From: Gemmatimonadota bacterium
GTDB lineage: Bacteria; 4572-55; J002
Assembly: GCA_003697105.1 (NCBI GenBank)
Contig: RFFQ01000191.1
Span: 1 to 62,522, forward strand
DNA length: 62,522 nucleotides
Reading direction: 5' to 3'
Shown: one piece after another, positions 45,975 to 54,029 of the stretch
Layout of the letters: every line of letters begins with the position of its first letter
Numbering within the stretch: the stretch's first letter is position 1
Made by a program: the position numbers and the translations under genes
Notes under the pieces: model-generated
The model's input: the letters and a program-made list of their open reading frames with translations, nothing else
Told to the model about the DNA's origin: nothing
Databases searched by the model: none

Positions 45975-47881
45975 TTTTTCTCCTGACTCTCAAAATCGGC
46001 TTTAACTCCCCAGGTGCTTTTTATCCAAAATGGCGCGTTACGGGCCTCCCCGGTGTATTCGTCTTGCCCATGCAAATCGATTAACATGCCAATACTGCCA
46101 AATTCGCGCCGGGCATTGCCATAGCCATGACAGTTCTGCCAATGTTTCGCAACATAACTATCCGCGCCGGCTTCATCAACCAAAATTCCCAACCCGTTGG
46201 CGTTTCCGGCACCTTGCGAGAGTCCCTCACATGCGTATGTGTCATCGCCGGTCAAATCCAGCAAATAGCCGCAGCCGTAATCATGTCCGCATCCCTGTGA
46301 CACGCCATTGGAGATGTACTGATCGCGTCCGGCGTCATCTTTCAATATCCCCACGGCAATATGGATTCCGGCACCCTGAGCGTATTGGTAAGATTTGTAG
46401 GTATCATTTCCGGTTCGGTCCACAATGCCACCCAGCGCGAACCAATATGCCGACCCTTGACCGTAAATATCGGAGACATACACATCATTGCCTCCGGCTT
46501 CGGCGATCAGACCAATTCCACCGGAGTGATCGGGACGCCAGCCGATGGAAAATCCCTGAGAAAGGGTTAAACTGTGGTCTTTGTAGCGCAGACGATCCGT
46601 ATATTTCGCCTGCGTGTTGTAGAGGTCATTTCCGGCGCGTTCATCAATGCCACCAAAGCCCCAGACACCGGCAAATCCTTGTGCCTGAAAATTGGCTTGA
46701 TACATATCATTTCCGCTATCATCCCGGAGCAGACCCACGCCCAAGATTGCCGCCGCCTGCACCCCAGAGTCTCCCAAATAAGAGTCGCTACCGGATTTAT
46801 CCCAGAGGACTCCGGTACCGAGCAACCCGCATCCTAAGGCGGCATTGCCCACCTGATAGAGATCGTCGCCGGCGGCATCCACCAGCACCCCGGCGCCAAA
46901 ACTGCCCGCCCCCACCGAAAATCGTGTTTTGGCAAGATACCGGTCATCTCCGGCGAGATCAAGGCAGACACTGGTTGTCAAGAGTGAATCCGCCCCACCT
47001 GCCCGGCTGTTATAGATGTCATCACCCCCCAGATCGATGATGATGGCAAAATCACCGGTGTAGATTGTTTGTCCGCTACCACCGATCACCACGCGTCCCC
47101 ATTCGGTCTCAGTGCAATCGATCACATCTCCGTGAGCACCCGCACAGGCAACCGTATCCGAGAGGGAATCGATTTCTGCTTCCGAAAGCAGTTGATCCGC
47201 TTTTACGACCGCTTCCAGCAAGGTCACACCTGCGTCCGCAATCGCCTGACGATCCACGCGCTTCATCAAGTTCCAATAGCGTTTCCAAAATTGGGTGGCG
47301 GCTTTTTCTTCTGCGTCCAGTTCCCAAACCGTTTTATTCTCCCACGCCGCATCTTCTTCTTGCTCAAACAGTTGAACGGCATGGTGGCGGAGCATCATTT
47401 GTTCTTCAGGTGTTAAATCACCGTATATCCGGTTCAATGATCCTTGTGCGGCACGAATCCCTTGCCACAACACTTGTACTGCTTCCTGCACCGGCACGGG
47501 GATTTTCGGAAGTTGTGGGAATGGAGATACGGTGTGGGGTGCGGTTTGCGGCACCGGGGGGTAATCCAGTTGGTGATACATGAATTGTACTTGTTCCGCT
47601 AGGGTGATGCCACTATCCGCGAAGACGGTCGCCAGCGAATCCACATAAGCGGGGCTTTCCAATGGGTGTTCCAACAGATGGTTGACCATCGACAAGCGAA
47701 ATGTGTCCGGTTCGACTATATCCCGCCAAAAATGGGCGTCGTTGGGGGTCATTTTGATGAGTTTTAGGGCATAGGCAATGGCGTCGTCACGTGTTCTAAG
47801 GGTGTCGCTTTCTTGAGCGAGTAGAACCCACGGTACCCCGATCAGTACTAAAACCGTTATTAACATCAGATATTTACGCAT
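45971..47881 (-). CDS. Secreted protein with 'GNDxY' beta-solenoid-like repeats
   Basis: 636 residues, no named family recognised. A signal peptide (residues 1-22, ending WVLLAQ) and an alpha-helical region of about 230 residues come first. Then about a dozen repeats of 25-45 residues run to the C-terminus, each with a core like GVLVDAAGDDLYQ, GIVDRTGNDTYKS or GILVDEAGADSYV followed by QGxG-type turns (YAQGAGIHIAVG, LSQGAGNANGLG). The regular Gly-Asp-Asp-x-Tyr ladder suggests a stacked beta-solenoid with aligned acidic and aromatic faces, perhaps calcium-binding; that is inference. The gene is translationally coupled to the HEAT protein gene and follows nadB by 53 bp. Confidence 0.75.
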   Translation of the reverse strand: MRKYLMLITVLVLIGVPWVLLAQESDTLRTRDDAIAYALKLIKMTPNDAHFWRDIVEPDTFRLSMVNHLLEHPLESPAYVDSLATVFADSGITLAEQVQFMYHQLDYPPVPQTAPHTVSPFPQLPKIPVPVQEAVQVLWQGIRAAQGSLNRIYGDLTPEEQMMLRHHAVQLFEQEEDAAWENKTVWELDAEEKAATQFWKRYWNLMKRVDRQAIADAGVTLLEAVVKADQLLSEAEIDSLSDTVACAGAHGDVIDCTETEWGRVVIGGSGQTIYTGDFAIIIDLGGDDIYNSRAGGADSLLTTSVCLDLAGDDRYLAKTRFSVGAGSFGAGVLVDAAGDDLYQVGNAALGCGLLGTGVLWDKSGSDSYLGDSGVQAAAILGVGLLRDDSGNDMYQANFQAQGFAGVWGFGGIDERAGNDLYNTQAKYTDRLRYKDHSLTLSQGFSIGWRPDHSGGIGLIAEAGGNDVYVSDIYGQGSAYWFALGGIVDRTGNDTYKSYQYAQGAGIHIAVGILKDDAGRDQYISNGVSQGCGHDYGCGYLLDLTGDDTYACEGLSQGAGNANGLGILVDEAGADSYVAKHWQNCHGYGNARREFGSIGMLIDLHGQDEYTGEARNAPFWIKSTWGVKADFESQEKK

Positions 47882-47934
47882 TTTTTATCCTGACAACATC
47901 ACTGGGTTGCTATCGTTTCGTGGATGGGGATGGT

Positions 47935-49503
47935 TTATTCCCGGTAGTGGCATCCCATGCTGGACTTATTCTCCCACGCGGAAATCGTGACAATCAAAGC
48001 GGAACGAACCGCATTCCGGAGCCCGATCAAGCTATCTGTCAGTTTAACTGCGCGGTAGAAGCGTTCGATTTCATATTCCAGATGGCGTAATTCACGTAAC
48101 GCGCGCTGTAAGCGGTAATTGGTACGCACCAAGCCGACGTAATTCCACATGACATGTTTAATTGAACTCATATCCTGTGCGATCAACGCGGGGTCTGGTT
48201 CAAATTCACCGGTATCATGCCAGGTGGGGATTTGATCCGCGGGGAATAAGGGGTGTTGGTCGAGGGAGTGCTGAATGTGGCGTGCCGCCCGTTCTGCCCA
48301 CACCAATCCTTCCAGTAGGGACGTACTTGCCAGCCGGTTGGCGCCGTGTACGCCGGTGCAGGCAATTTCCCCCACCGCGTAGAGATGGTTGATGGAGGTC
48401 AAACCCCACGTATCGACCCAAATACCCCCGCAAAAATAGTGCGCGGCGGGTACAACGGGGACTAAATCTGTGGTGATGTCCACGCCGTATTGGCGGCACT
48501 TTTCCTGAATCGAGGGGAAATGTGCGCGGATTCGATCTGGTTCGATGTAGGATCGCAAATCGAGATAGACGTTGGTCACATCACAGCGGAGTATTTCAGT
48601 ATGAATACTGCGGGCAACGACATCCCGGGGGGCTAAATCTTTCCATTCGGCATCATAATTTTGCATGAACGGTTCGCCATTTTCATGGACGAGCCGGGCG
48701 CCCTCGCCCCGCACCGCCTCCGAAATAAGAAAACAGGGAGCATTGCGGTGATAAAACGCCGTCGGATGGAATTGTACAAACTCACAATTCAGCACCCGCG
48801 CCCCTGCCCGGTATGCCATCGCTAACCCGTCCCCGCGTGAGCCTACCGGATTGGTGGTGCGCAGGAAAATCTGACCCAAGCCGCCGGTCGCTAAGATCGT
48901 GTTTTTTGCCACACAGCGGATCACCTTGCCTGTCATCTGGTTGAGTAAATACGCTCCCACACATGATCGTTCTTCATAGACATGCAAGCGATCCCGGGCA
49001 TGATGGGACGGGGTGAGTAAATCCACGGCGGTGTGTTGGGTAAGCAACGTGACTTTGGGGTGTCCCACCAGTTCCGCCATGATTGCCCGTTCAATGGCTT
49101 TACCGGTGGCATCGGCGGCATGAAGAATACGTGGCACGGAATGACTTCCCTCGCGCACCAAGGATAGCTCCCCTTGTGCGGTGCGGTCAAACGGAACTTG
49201 CAATTTATCAACAAGTAATTTTTTGACGAGCGGGGGTCCCTCTGTCGCCAGAATCTGTACCGCTGGGGGGTAGCAGTAGTGATCTCCGGCGCGTTGAATA
49301 TCTTCTGCCAGCAATTCCGGCGAATCTTCCCGTCCCTGATAAATGATCCCACCTTGAGCGTAATAGGTATTGGACTCTTTAGGTTTTTCGGTACGGGTTA
49401 CCACAACGACCGGTACTCCGGCATCCGCCAGTTGTAAGGCGGCAATTCCGCCGGCAATGCCACAGCCGATAATCAGGACATCGGTTTGAATAAGGTCAGT
49501 CAT
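47935..49503 (-). CDS. nadB: L-aspartate oxidase
   Basis: 522 residues from the ATG at 49503. NadB oxidises L-aspartate to iminoaspartate, the first step of bacterial NAD synthesis, using FAD. The FAD-binding motif is VLIIGCGIAGGIAALQLADAG-like at the N-terminus, with SNTYYAQGGI, GGLGQIF and CGGIWVDTWGLTSINHLYAVG further on. A TTG seven codons upstream, inside nadA, would be an alternative start; the ATG is preferred because it begins the usual N-terminus. It follows nadA directly, and NadA uses its product. Confidence 0.96.
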   Translation of the reverse strand: MTDLIQTDVLIIGCGIAGGIAALQLADAGVPVVVVTRTEKPKESNTYYAQGGIIYQGREDSPELLAEDIQRAGDHYCYPPAVQILATEGPPLVKKLLVDKLQVPFDRTAQGELSLVREGSHSVPRILHAADATGKAIERAIMAELVGHPKVTLLTQHTAVDLLTPSHHARDRLHVYEERSCVGAYLLNQMTGKVIRCVAKNTILATGGLGQIFLRTTNPVGSRGDGLAMAYRAGARVLNCEFVQFHPTAFYHRNAPCFLISEAVRGEGARLVHENGEPFMQNYDAEWKDLAPRDVVARSIHTEILRCDVTNVYLDLRSYIEPDRIRAHFPSIQEKCRQYGVDITTDLVPVVPAAHYFCGGIWVDTWGLTSINHLYAVGEIACTGVHGANRLASTSLLEGLVWAERAARHIQHSLDQHPLFPADQIPTWHDTGEFEPDPALIAQDMSSIKHVMWNYVGLVRTNYRLQRALRELRHLEYEIERFYRAVKLTDSLIGLRNAVRSALIVTISAWENKSSMGCHYRE

Positions 49504-49510
49504 GTCGGTT

Positions 49511-50536
49511 TTATCCAATCTCAATCATCCGCTGTACCGACCGCGCGGCTTTCACCCGAATCTCTTCGGGGACTTCGATTACATATTGTGTTTTTTGGAG
49601 TGCCGCCAGCGTATCTTCTAAGGTAATCTGATTCATGTGGGGGCAGCGGACGCTACACAAGCGAAGCATCTCTTTATCCGGGTTTGCTGCCATGATGTTA
49701 TCTCCCATGGAACATTCGGTCAGGAGCAGGTAGTGGGGGGCGTTGGTTTCCTGAACATAATTCATCATGGCGGTGGTACTGGCGGAGAAGTCTGAGGCTT
49801 CGACAACTTCCGGGCTACATTCGGGATGCGCCAAAATTAACACATCTGGGAATTGTTTCCGTACCTGTTCAATATCTTCTACCGTAAATTTTTCATGGAC
49901 TTCACATTTGCCGTGCCAACCGATCATTTGATAATCTTGAGGTTCGGTTTCACCCGTGCGGGAAGGGATGATGATCTTTTTGCCGGTTTCCCGGGCGACA
50001 TTTTTGGCGAGATATTCATCCGGCAGGAAAATGATCACGTCTGACTGGAGGGATTCCACCACCTTAACCGCGTTGCCGGATGTACAGCAAATATCACACT
50101 CCGCTTTGACATCGGCATAGGTGTTGACGTAGGTCACTACGGGCACACCGGGGAAACGTTCTTTAAGTTGGCGCACATCTTCCGCCGTGATGCTTTCTGC
50201 CAGAGAGCAACCCGCTTTTTCTGCCGGTAAAAGGACGGTTTTATCCGGGCTGAGGATTTTTGCCGTTTCTGCCATGAATTCCACGCCGCAAAAAACGATG
50301 ATGTCCTGATCGGTTTCGGCGGCTTTACGGCTCAGGGCGAGTGAATCTCCCACAAAATCCGGGATGGAATGAAACAATGCCGGCTCCATGTAGTTATGTC
50401 CCAAAATGATGGCGTTTCGCTCCTTTTTTAATTGATTGATTTCATAGGCAAGCTCGGCTTTATAGCGGATTTCGCCATCCGGCATGAGCTTATCCAGCTT
50501 GGGTCGCATCATTTGATACGTTTCTTCCAGTGTCAT
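49511..50536 (-). CDS. nadA: Quinolinate synthase
   Basis: 341 residues. NadA condenses iminoaspartate with dihydroxyacetone phosphate to quinolinate. Three cysteines bind its [4Fe-4S] cluster and are visible in IIVFCGVEFMAETAKIL, CDICCTSGNAVKV and SVRCPHMNQIT. NAIILGHNYMEPALF and LILAHPECSPEVVE are further family motifs. The gene lies between the carbonic anhydrase gene and nadB, with a 14-bp gap to the former, in the pepP-nadC-can-nadA-nadB unit. Confidence 0.97.
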   Translation of the reverse strand: MTLEETYQMMRPKLDKLMPDGEIRYKAELAYEINQLKKERNAIILGHNYMEPALFHSIPDFVGDSLALSRKAAETDQDIIVFCGVEFMAETAKILSPDKTVLLPAEKAGCSLAESITAEDVRQLKERFPGVPVVTYVNTYADVKAECDICCTSGNAVKVVESLQSDVIIFLPDEYLAKNVARETGKKIIIPSRTGETEPQDYQMIGWHGKCEVHEKFTVEDIEQVRKQFPDVLILAHPECSPEVVEASDFSASTTAMMNYVQETNAPHYLLLTECSMGDNIMAANPDKEMLRLCSVRCPHMNQITLEDTLAALQKTQYVIEVPEEIRVKAARSVQRMIEIG

Positions 50537-50550
50537 GGGTGTCTCCTTCC

Positions 50551-51204
50551 CTATATTGAGGATATGACATGGGATACCGCTTTTTCAAGCATGGGATTAA
50601 GTTCGGAAAGGTGGGTGATGCAAACATTTAAGTCTTGTAACAAGCCATTGTGAAGACCGTAAATCCACCCGTGTACTGTTAGGGATTGTCCCCGCTGCCA
50701 GGCATCCTGCACAATAGTGGTATGGCAGACGTTCATTACCTGCTCGATCACGTTCAGTTCGCACAACAGATCACATTGGCGGTGGGGGTCATCGAGCTTG
50801 CGGAACGCCGTTTGGTATTTTTTGTGGACATCCTGAAGGTGGCGCAACCAATTATCTACCAAACCGTGCCGTTCATTTTGGAGGGCGGCTTTTACCCCGC
50901 CGCACTGGTAGTGCCCGCATACAATGATATGGCGGACATGGAGCACATCCACCGCAAATTGAATAACCGAGAGACAGTTTAAATCCGTGTGGATGACCTG
51001 ATTGGCAACATTACGGTGGACGAATAACTCCCCTGGGAGCAATCCAACGATTTGGTTGGCAGGTACCCGGCTATCGGCACACCCAATCCAAAGATATTGG
51101 GGGGTTTGTTGTTCGGAAAGGTGCTTGAAAAATTGCGGCTCCTTTGCGGTGATGGCTTCTGCCCACTGTTGGTTATTTTCAAAGAGATGTTTTAAGATAC
51201 GCAT
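50551..51204 (-). CDS. Beta-class carbonic anhydrase
   Basis: 217 residues, no signal peptide, cytoplasmic. It hydrates CO2 to bicarbonate reversibly. The zinc ligands are in WIGCADSRVPANQI (Cys, with the Asp-Arg pair) and IIVCGHYQCGGVKA (His and Cys). VHRNVANQV is also typical. It resembles E. coli Can. Its start overlaps nadC by 13 bp, and it lies between nadC and nadA. NadC releases CO2, so a link through CO2/bicarbonate handling is conceivable but unproven. Confidence 0.95.
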   Translation of the reverse strand: MRILKHLFENNQQWAEAITAKEPQFFKHLSEQQTPQYLWIGCADSRVPANQIVGLLPGELFVHRNVANQVIHTDLNCLSVIQFAVDVLHVRHIIVCGHYQCGGVKAALQNERHGLVDNWLRHLQDVHKKYQTAFRKLDDPHRQCDLLCELNVIEQVMNVCHTTIVQDAWQRGQSLTVHGWIYGLHNGLLQDLNVCITHLSELNPMLEKAVSHVISSI

Positions 51205-52046
51205 GGGTTCACGTCCAATAATAAACTAATATCCAGGGCGTTCACTGAGTGGGTCAATGCGCCCACCGAGATCAAATCCACACCGGTTTCGGCGATAGCT
51301 TGTACCGTATTGAGATGAACATTGCCGGAGGCTTCCAGTAATACGCGCCCGTTCACGATTTGCACGGCTTGGCGCATGGTATCCAGACTCATGTTGTCCA
51401 ACATAATCTGGTCCACGTGGAGCGATAGCGCTTCGTGCAGTTCTTCCAGATTTTTAACTTCGACTTCGATTTTAAATTTTTGGTGGTAATGTTCTCGAAC
51501 GCGATGGACGGCGGCGGTAATACCTCCCGCAGCGGTGATATGATTATCTTTAATCATCACCATATCAAATAACCCCATCCGGTGATTGTGCCCACCCCCC
51601 AACTGAACCGCCCATTTGTCGAGTAACCGTAACCCGGGGGCTGTCTTGCGGGTGTCAAGAATTTTTGCCGGTGTATGCCGAATGCGATCCACAAATTGGC
51701 GAGTCAAGGTCGCAATGCCGGACATGCGTTGCAAAAAATTGAGGGCGGTGCGTTCGCCGGTTAAAATGGCTCGCCCATTCCCTTCAACGGTTGCGATGAG
51801 GTCACCGGTTTGTACCGGGTCACCCTCCTGAACGTGGGGGGTCACTCTAATTTCGGGGTCTATTTGGGCGAATGTTAACTGTACCACCGTTAATCCGGCG
51901 ATGATTCCCGGTGCTTTGGCGATAAACTGCCCTTTTGCCCGCATATTGGCGGGTACGGTGCTATTGGTGGTGATGTCACCGGTCTGGATGTCTTCGTCCA
52001 GTGCGCGTTGGATAATCTGTTGGAGTTCCGGGATGTGATGTGTCAT
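51192..52046 (-). CDS. nadC: Nicotinate-nucleotide pyrophosphorylase (quinolinate phosphoribosyltransferase)
   Basis: 284 residues. NadC joins quinolinate and PRPP to give nicotinate mononucleotide, CO2 and pyrophosphate. Motifs visible are LDEDIQTGDITTN, GERTALNFLQRMSGIAT, LDTRKTAPGLRLLDKWAV, GGGHNHRMGLFDMVMIKDNH and IEVEVKNLEEL. Length matches the family. It starts 5 bp after pepP and overlaps the carbonic anhydrase gene at its end, so expression is tightly linked. Confidence 0.97.
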   Translation of the reverse strand: MTHHIPELQQIIQRALDEDIQTGDITTNSTVPANMRAKGQFIAKAPGIIAGLTVVQLTFAQIDPEIRVTPHVQEGDPVQTGDLIATVEGNGRAILTGERTALNFLQRMSGIATLTRQFVDRIRHTPAKILDTRKTAPGLRLLDKWAVQLGGGHNHRMGLFDMVMIKDNHITAAGGITAAVHRVREHYHQKFKIEVEVKNLEELHEALSLHVDQIMLDNMSLDTMRQAVQIVNGRVLLEASGNVHLNTVQAIAETGVDLISVGALTHSVNALDISLLLDVNPCVS

Positions 52047-52051
52047 TAGTT

Positions 52052-53389
52052 TTATGCCTTGAACAAGGCTTCTATATCATCGATTTCTTTGGGGATCATT
52101 TGCGATAAATTTTCATATCCGGTTTCTGTGATTAAAATGTCATCTTCAATACGGACACCGATACCTTCTTCTTCGAGGTATAATCCTGGTTCGACGGTTA
52201 GCACATTACCGGCGCTAAAAACCCATTCATCCCGGGGGAGGCTGACATCATGGACATCCAAACCCAGAGAGTGCCCGATGCCGTGTTTCCAGTATGTGCG
52301 GTATTGTTGGGCTTCGACCAGTTCGGGGTCTTCTTCCGGTGGGGTCTTTTTTTCTGGGGTTGGGGACCCGGTGTGTTTGTTTTCCGGGGGTTTCAAACCT
52401 AAATCTTTAGCTGCCGCGGTGATCAATTTTTGATAGGCTTCATCAAAGGTTTTGTATTTCAAGCCCGGTTTGATCATTTCAATGAGCTGTTTTTGGACAT
52501 CCAAAACGGCTTGGTAAACGGCTCGCTGGCGGTCGGTAAATCGGCCGGATACGGGGAAACAGCGGGTAATATCCGCGGCGTAATAGCCATATTCTGCCCC
52601 GCTATCGACTAAAACGAGGTCCTGCTCGCCAAATTGAGTCCGATTATGTTCGTAATGCAAAATGGTGGCATTTTTTCCGGCACCCACAATTGTGCCGAAG
52701 GCATTGCGTTCCGATCCGCGTTTGCGATAGTTGTATTCCAAGAGGGCTTGAAATTGATATTCATACATACCGGCTTCGACCGCTTGTATGGCTTCTTGCA
52801 TGCTGTCGCCGGTGATCTGAATCGCTTTGCGCATCCGTTCCAATTCGGGCGCTGATTTTTGCAAACGCAGTTGAGTTAAAATCGGTTTAGCGTTTTGGAA
52901 GGTTAGAAACGGGAAGCGTTCCCGGATTTGATTAATAAGGCTCAATTCCCGGTTGGGTGGCTCATTTAGGGCATGAGGTTTTGCATTGACCCATACTACA
53001 TTTGCCGCACCGGCAAACGCCGCGACCCGGCTGGGAAAACTGCTCACAAATTCCACCTGTTCAATGCCCGAAATTGCCTGAGCTTCTTCTTTATCGAGCG
53101 CTTTACCTTCCCATTCCACACGGCGCGGATCTTGCTGTTCGATGAACAACATCTCTTTGATGCGATCGCCATCGGGATATAAAATCAGGACACTGTGCGG
53201 GAACTCAATACCGGTCAGGTATAAAAAGGTACTTTCCTGACGGTACATGTGAGGTACATCCCCATTGCGAACCACCGTGGGGTTACTAAAAAAAACTGCC
53301 ATTCGCTTTCCGGCTACGTCTGGCAGTGCTTTGATAAATTGCTCCCGATTATGAATGAAAAATTCTTTGTCAGGTAAATTGGGTTTCAT
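52052..53389 (-). CDS. pepP: Xaa-Pro aminopeptidase (M24B)
   Basis: 445 residues, cytoplasmic. It removes the N-terminal residue before a proline. The creatinase N-terminal domain (residues about 1-170) is followed by the pita-bread metallopeptidase domain, with two-metal ligands in VDSGAEYGYYAADITR (two Asp), HGIGHSLGLDVHD (His), VEPGLYLEEEG (Glu) and VRIEDDILIT (Glu). A Pro/Glu/Lys-rich loop (ENKHTGSPTPEKKTPPEEDP) is inserted before the His motif; similar loops occur in other long PepP enzymes. It is the first gene of a long unit under a clear promoter. Confidence 0.95.
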   Translation of the reverse strand: MKPNLPDKEFFIHNREQFIKALPDVAGKRMAVFFSNPTVVRNGDVPHMYRQESTFLYLTGIEFPHSVLILYPDGDRIKEMLFIEQQDPRRVEWEGKALDKEEAQAISGIEQVEFVSSFPSRVAAFAGAANVVWVNAKPHALNEPPNRELSLINQIRERFPFLTFQNAKPILTQLRLQKSAPELERMRKAIQITGDSMQEAIQAVEAGMYEYQFQALLEYNYRKRGSERNAFGTIVGAGKNATILHYEHNRTQFGEQDLVLVDSGAEYGYYAADITRCFPVSGRFTDRQRAVYQAVLDVQKQLIEMIKPGLKYKTFDEAYQKLITAAAKDLGLKPPENKHTGSPTPEKKTPPEEDPELVEAQQYRTYWKHGIGHSLGLDVHDVSLPRDEWVFSAGNVLTVEPGLYLEEEGIGVRIEDDILITETGYENLSQMIPKEIDDIEALFKA

Positions 53390-53446
53390 ATTAGTATCTT
53401 CCTGATTTTGCTAATGTTATGGTTTCTGGCTGATTTTGGACTAGAG

Positions 53447-53475
53447 AACATATAGAATTCTAGAAGCTTTGTCAA
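53447..53475 (-). promoter_or_regulatory. Sigma-70-type promoter for the pepP-nad unit
   Basis: On the minus strand, TTGACA (53475-53470), a 17-bp spacer and TATGTT (53452-53447). The predicted start is near 53440, about 50 nt before the pepP ATG. Confidence 0.7.
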
Positions 53476-53598
53476 CAAAAATGCCACTTTTTTAGACGAA
53501 TTTGTCCGTTGCGAACCCACTTGATTTTGATTACTTTTACCGGGGTGCATTCCGCACATGTCAACCTCTGTTCTTCCTTCATTTAATCAAGCACGACG

Positions 53599-53946
53599 AT
53601 GGCTTCCCCGTTTTATGCTCAGGTTTATGCGCTGGTTCGCCAAATTCCCCCGGGTAAAGTGATGACCTACGGTCAAATCGCTTGGCTGTTAGATAAGCCC
53701 CAAGGTGCGCGAGCCGTAGGTTGGGCACTTCACCAGTTGACCCCTGAAATGGATGTGCCTTGGCAACGTGTCATCAATGCCCAAGGGAAATGCAGCACCT
53801 TTTTGCAACTTAGTAGTGATTATACTCAGCAAGAACGGCTCGAACGCGAGGGCGTTTTGTTCGATGAAAAGGGGGTAACCGACTTGCAACAGTACCAATG
53901 GCATCCCCCCAATGCGCTGATTGATGCCATCTTAAATAATGTTTGA
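53599..53946 (+). CDS. Alkyltransferase-like (ATL) DNA repair protein
   Basis: 115 residues. It has the helix-turn-helix DNA-binding domain of O6-methylguanine methyltransferases (QIPPGKVMTYGQIAWLL, ARAVGWALHQ). The active-site PCHR is replaced by PWQRV, so the methyl-accepting cysteine is missing. ATL proteins bind O6-alkylguanine and hand the lesion to nucleotide excision repair. Trp in place of Cys is the standard ATL change, not decay. No clear ribosome-binding site precedes the ATG. The promoter of the next gene overlaps its stop codon. Confidence 0.92.
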   Translation: MASPFYAQVYALVRQIPPGKVMTYGQIAWLLDKPQGARAVGWALHQLTPEMDVPWQRVINAQGKCSTFLQLSSDYTQQERLEREGVLFDEKGVTDLQQYQWHPPNALIDAILNNV

Positions 53947-53971
53947 CTTTGAATTTCAAATATGCTATAAC
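53943..53971 (+). promoter_or_regulatory. Promoter for the OmpA/TSP3-protein gene
   Basis: TTGACT (53943-53948), a 17-bp spacer and TATAAC (53966-53971). The -35 box overlaps the TGA stop of the ATL gene. The predicted start is near 53978, about 50 nt before the ATG at 54030. Confidence 0.7.
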
Positions 53972-54029
53972 AGTCTCAGGATTCGATATATGTCGTTGGT
54001 TTTGTCTTTAACAACATGGAGGGGATCGT

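Noticed and set aside
46030-47040. A 336-residue plus-strand frame opposite the GNDxY-repeat gene
   Set aside because: It is the antisense of a gene with signal peptide, repeats and coupled neighbours. Its Arg/His/Pro-rich product reflects the complement of Gly/Asp codons.
49504-49524. TTG start of nadB inside nadA
   Set aside because: The ATG at 49503 gives the normal N-terminus; TTG would only add seven residues without support.
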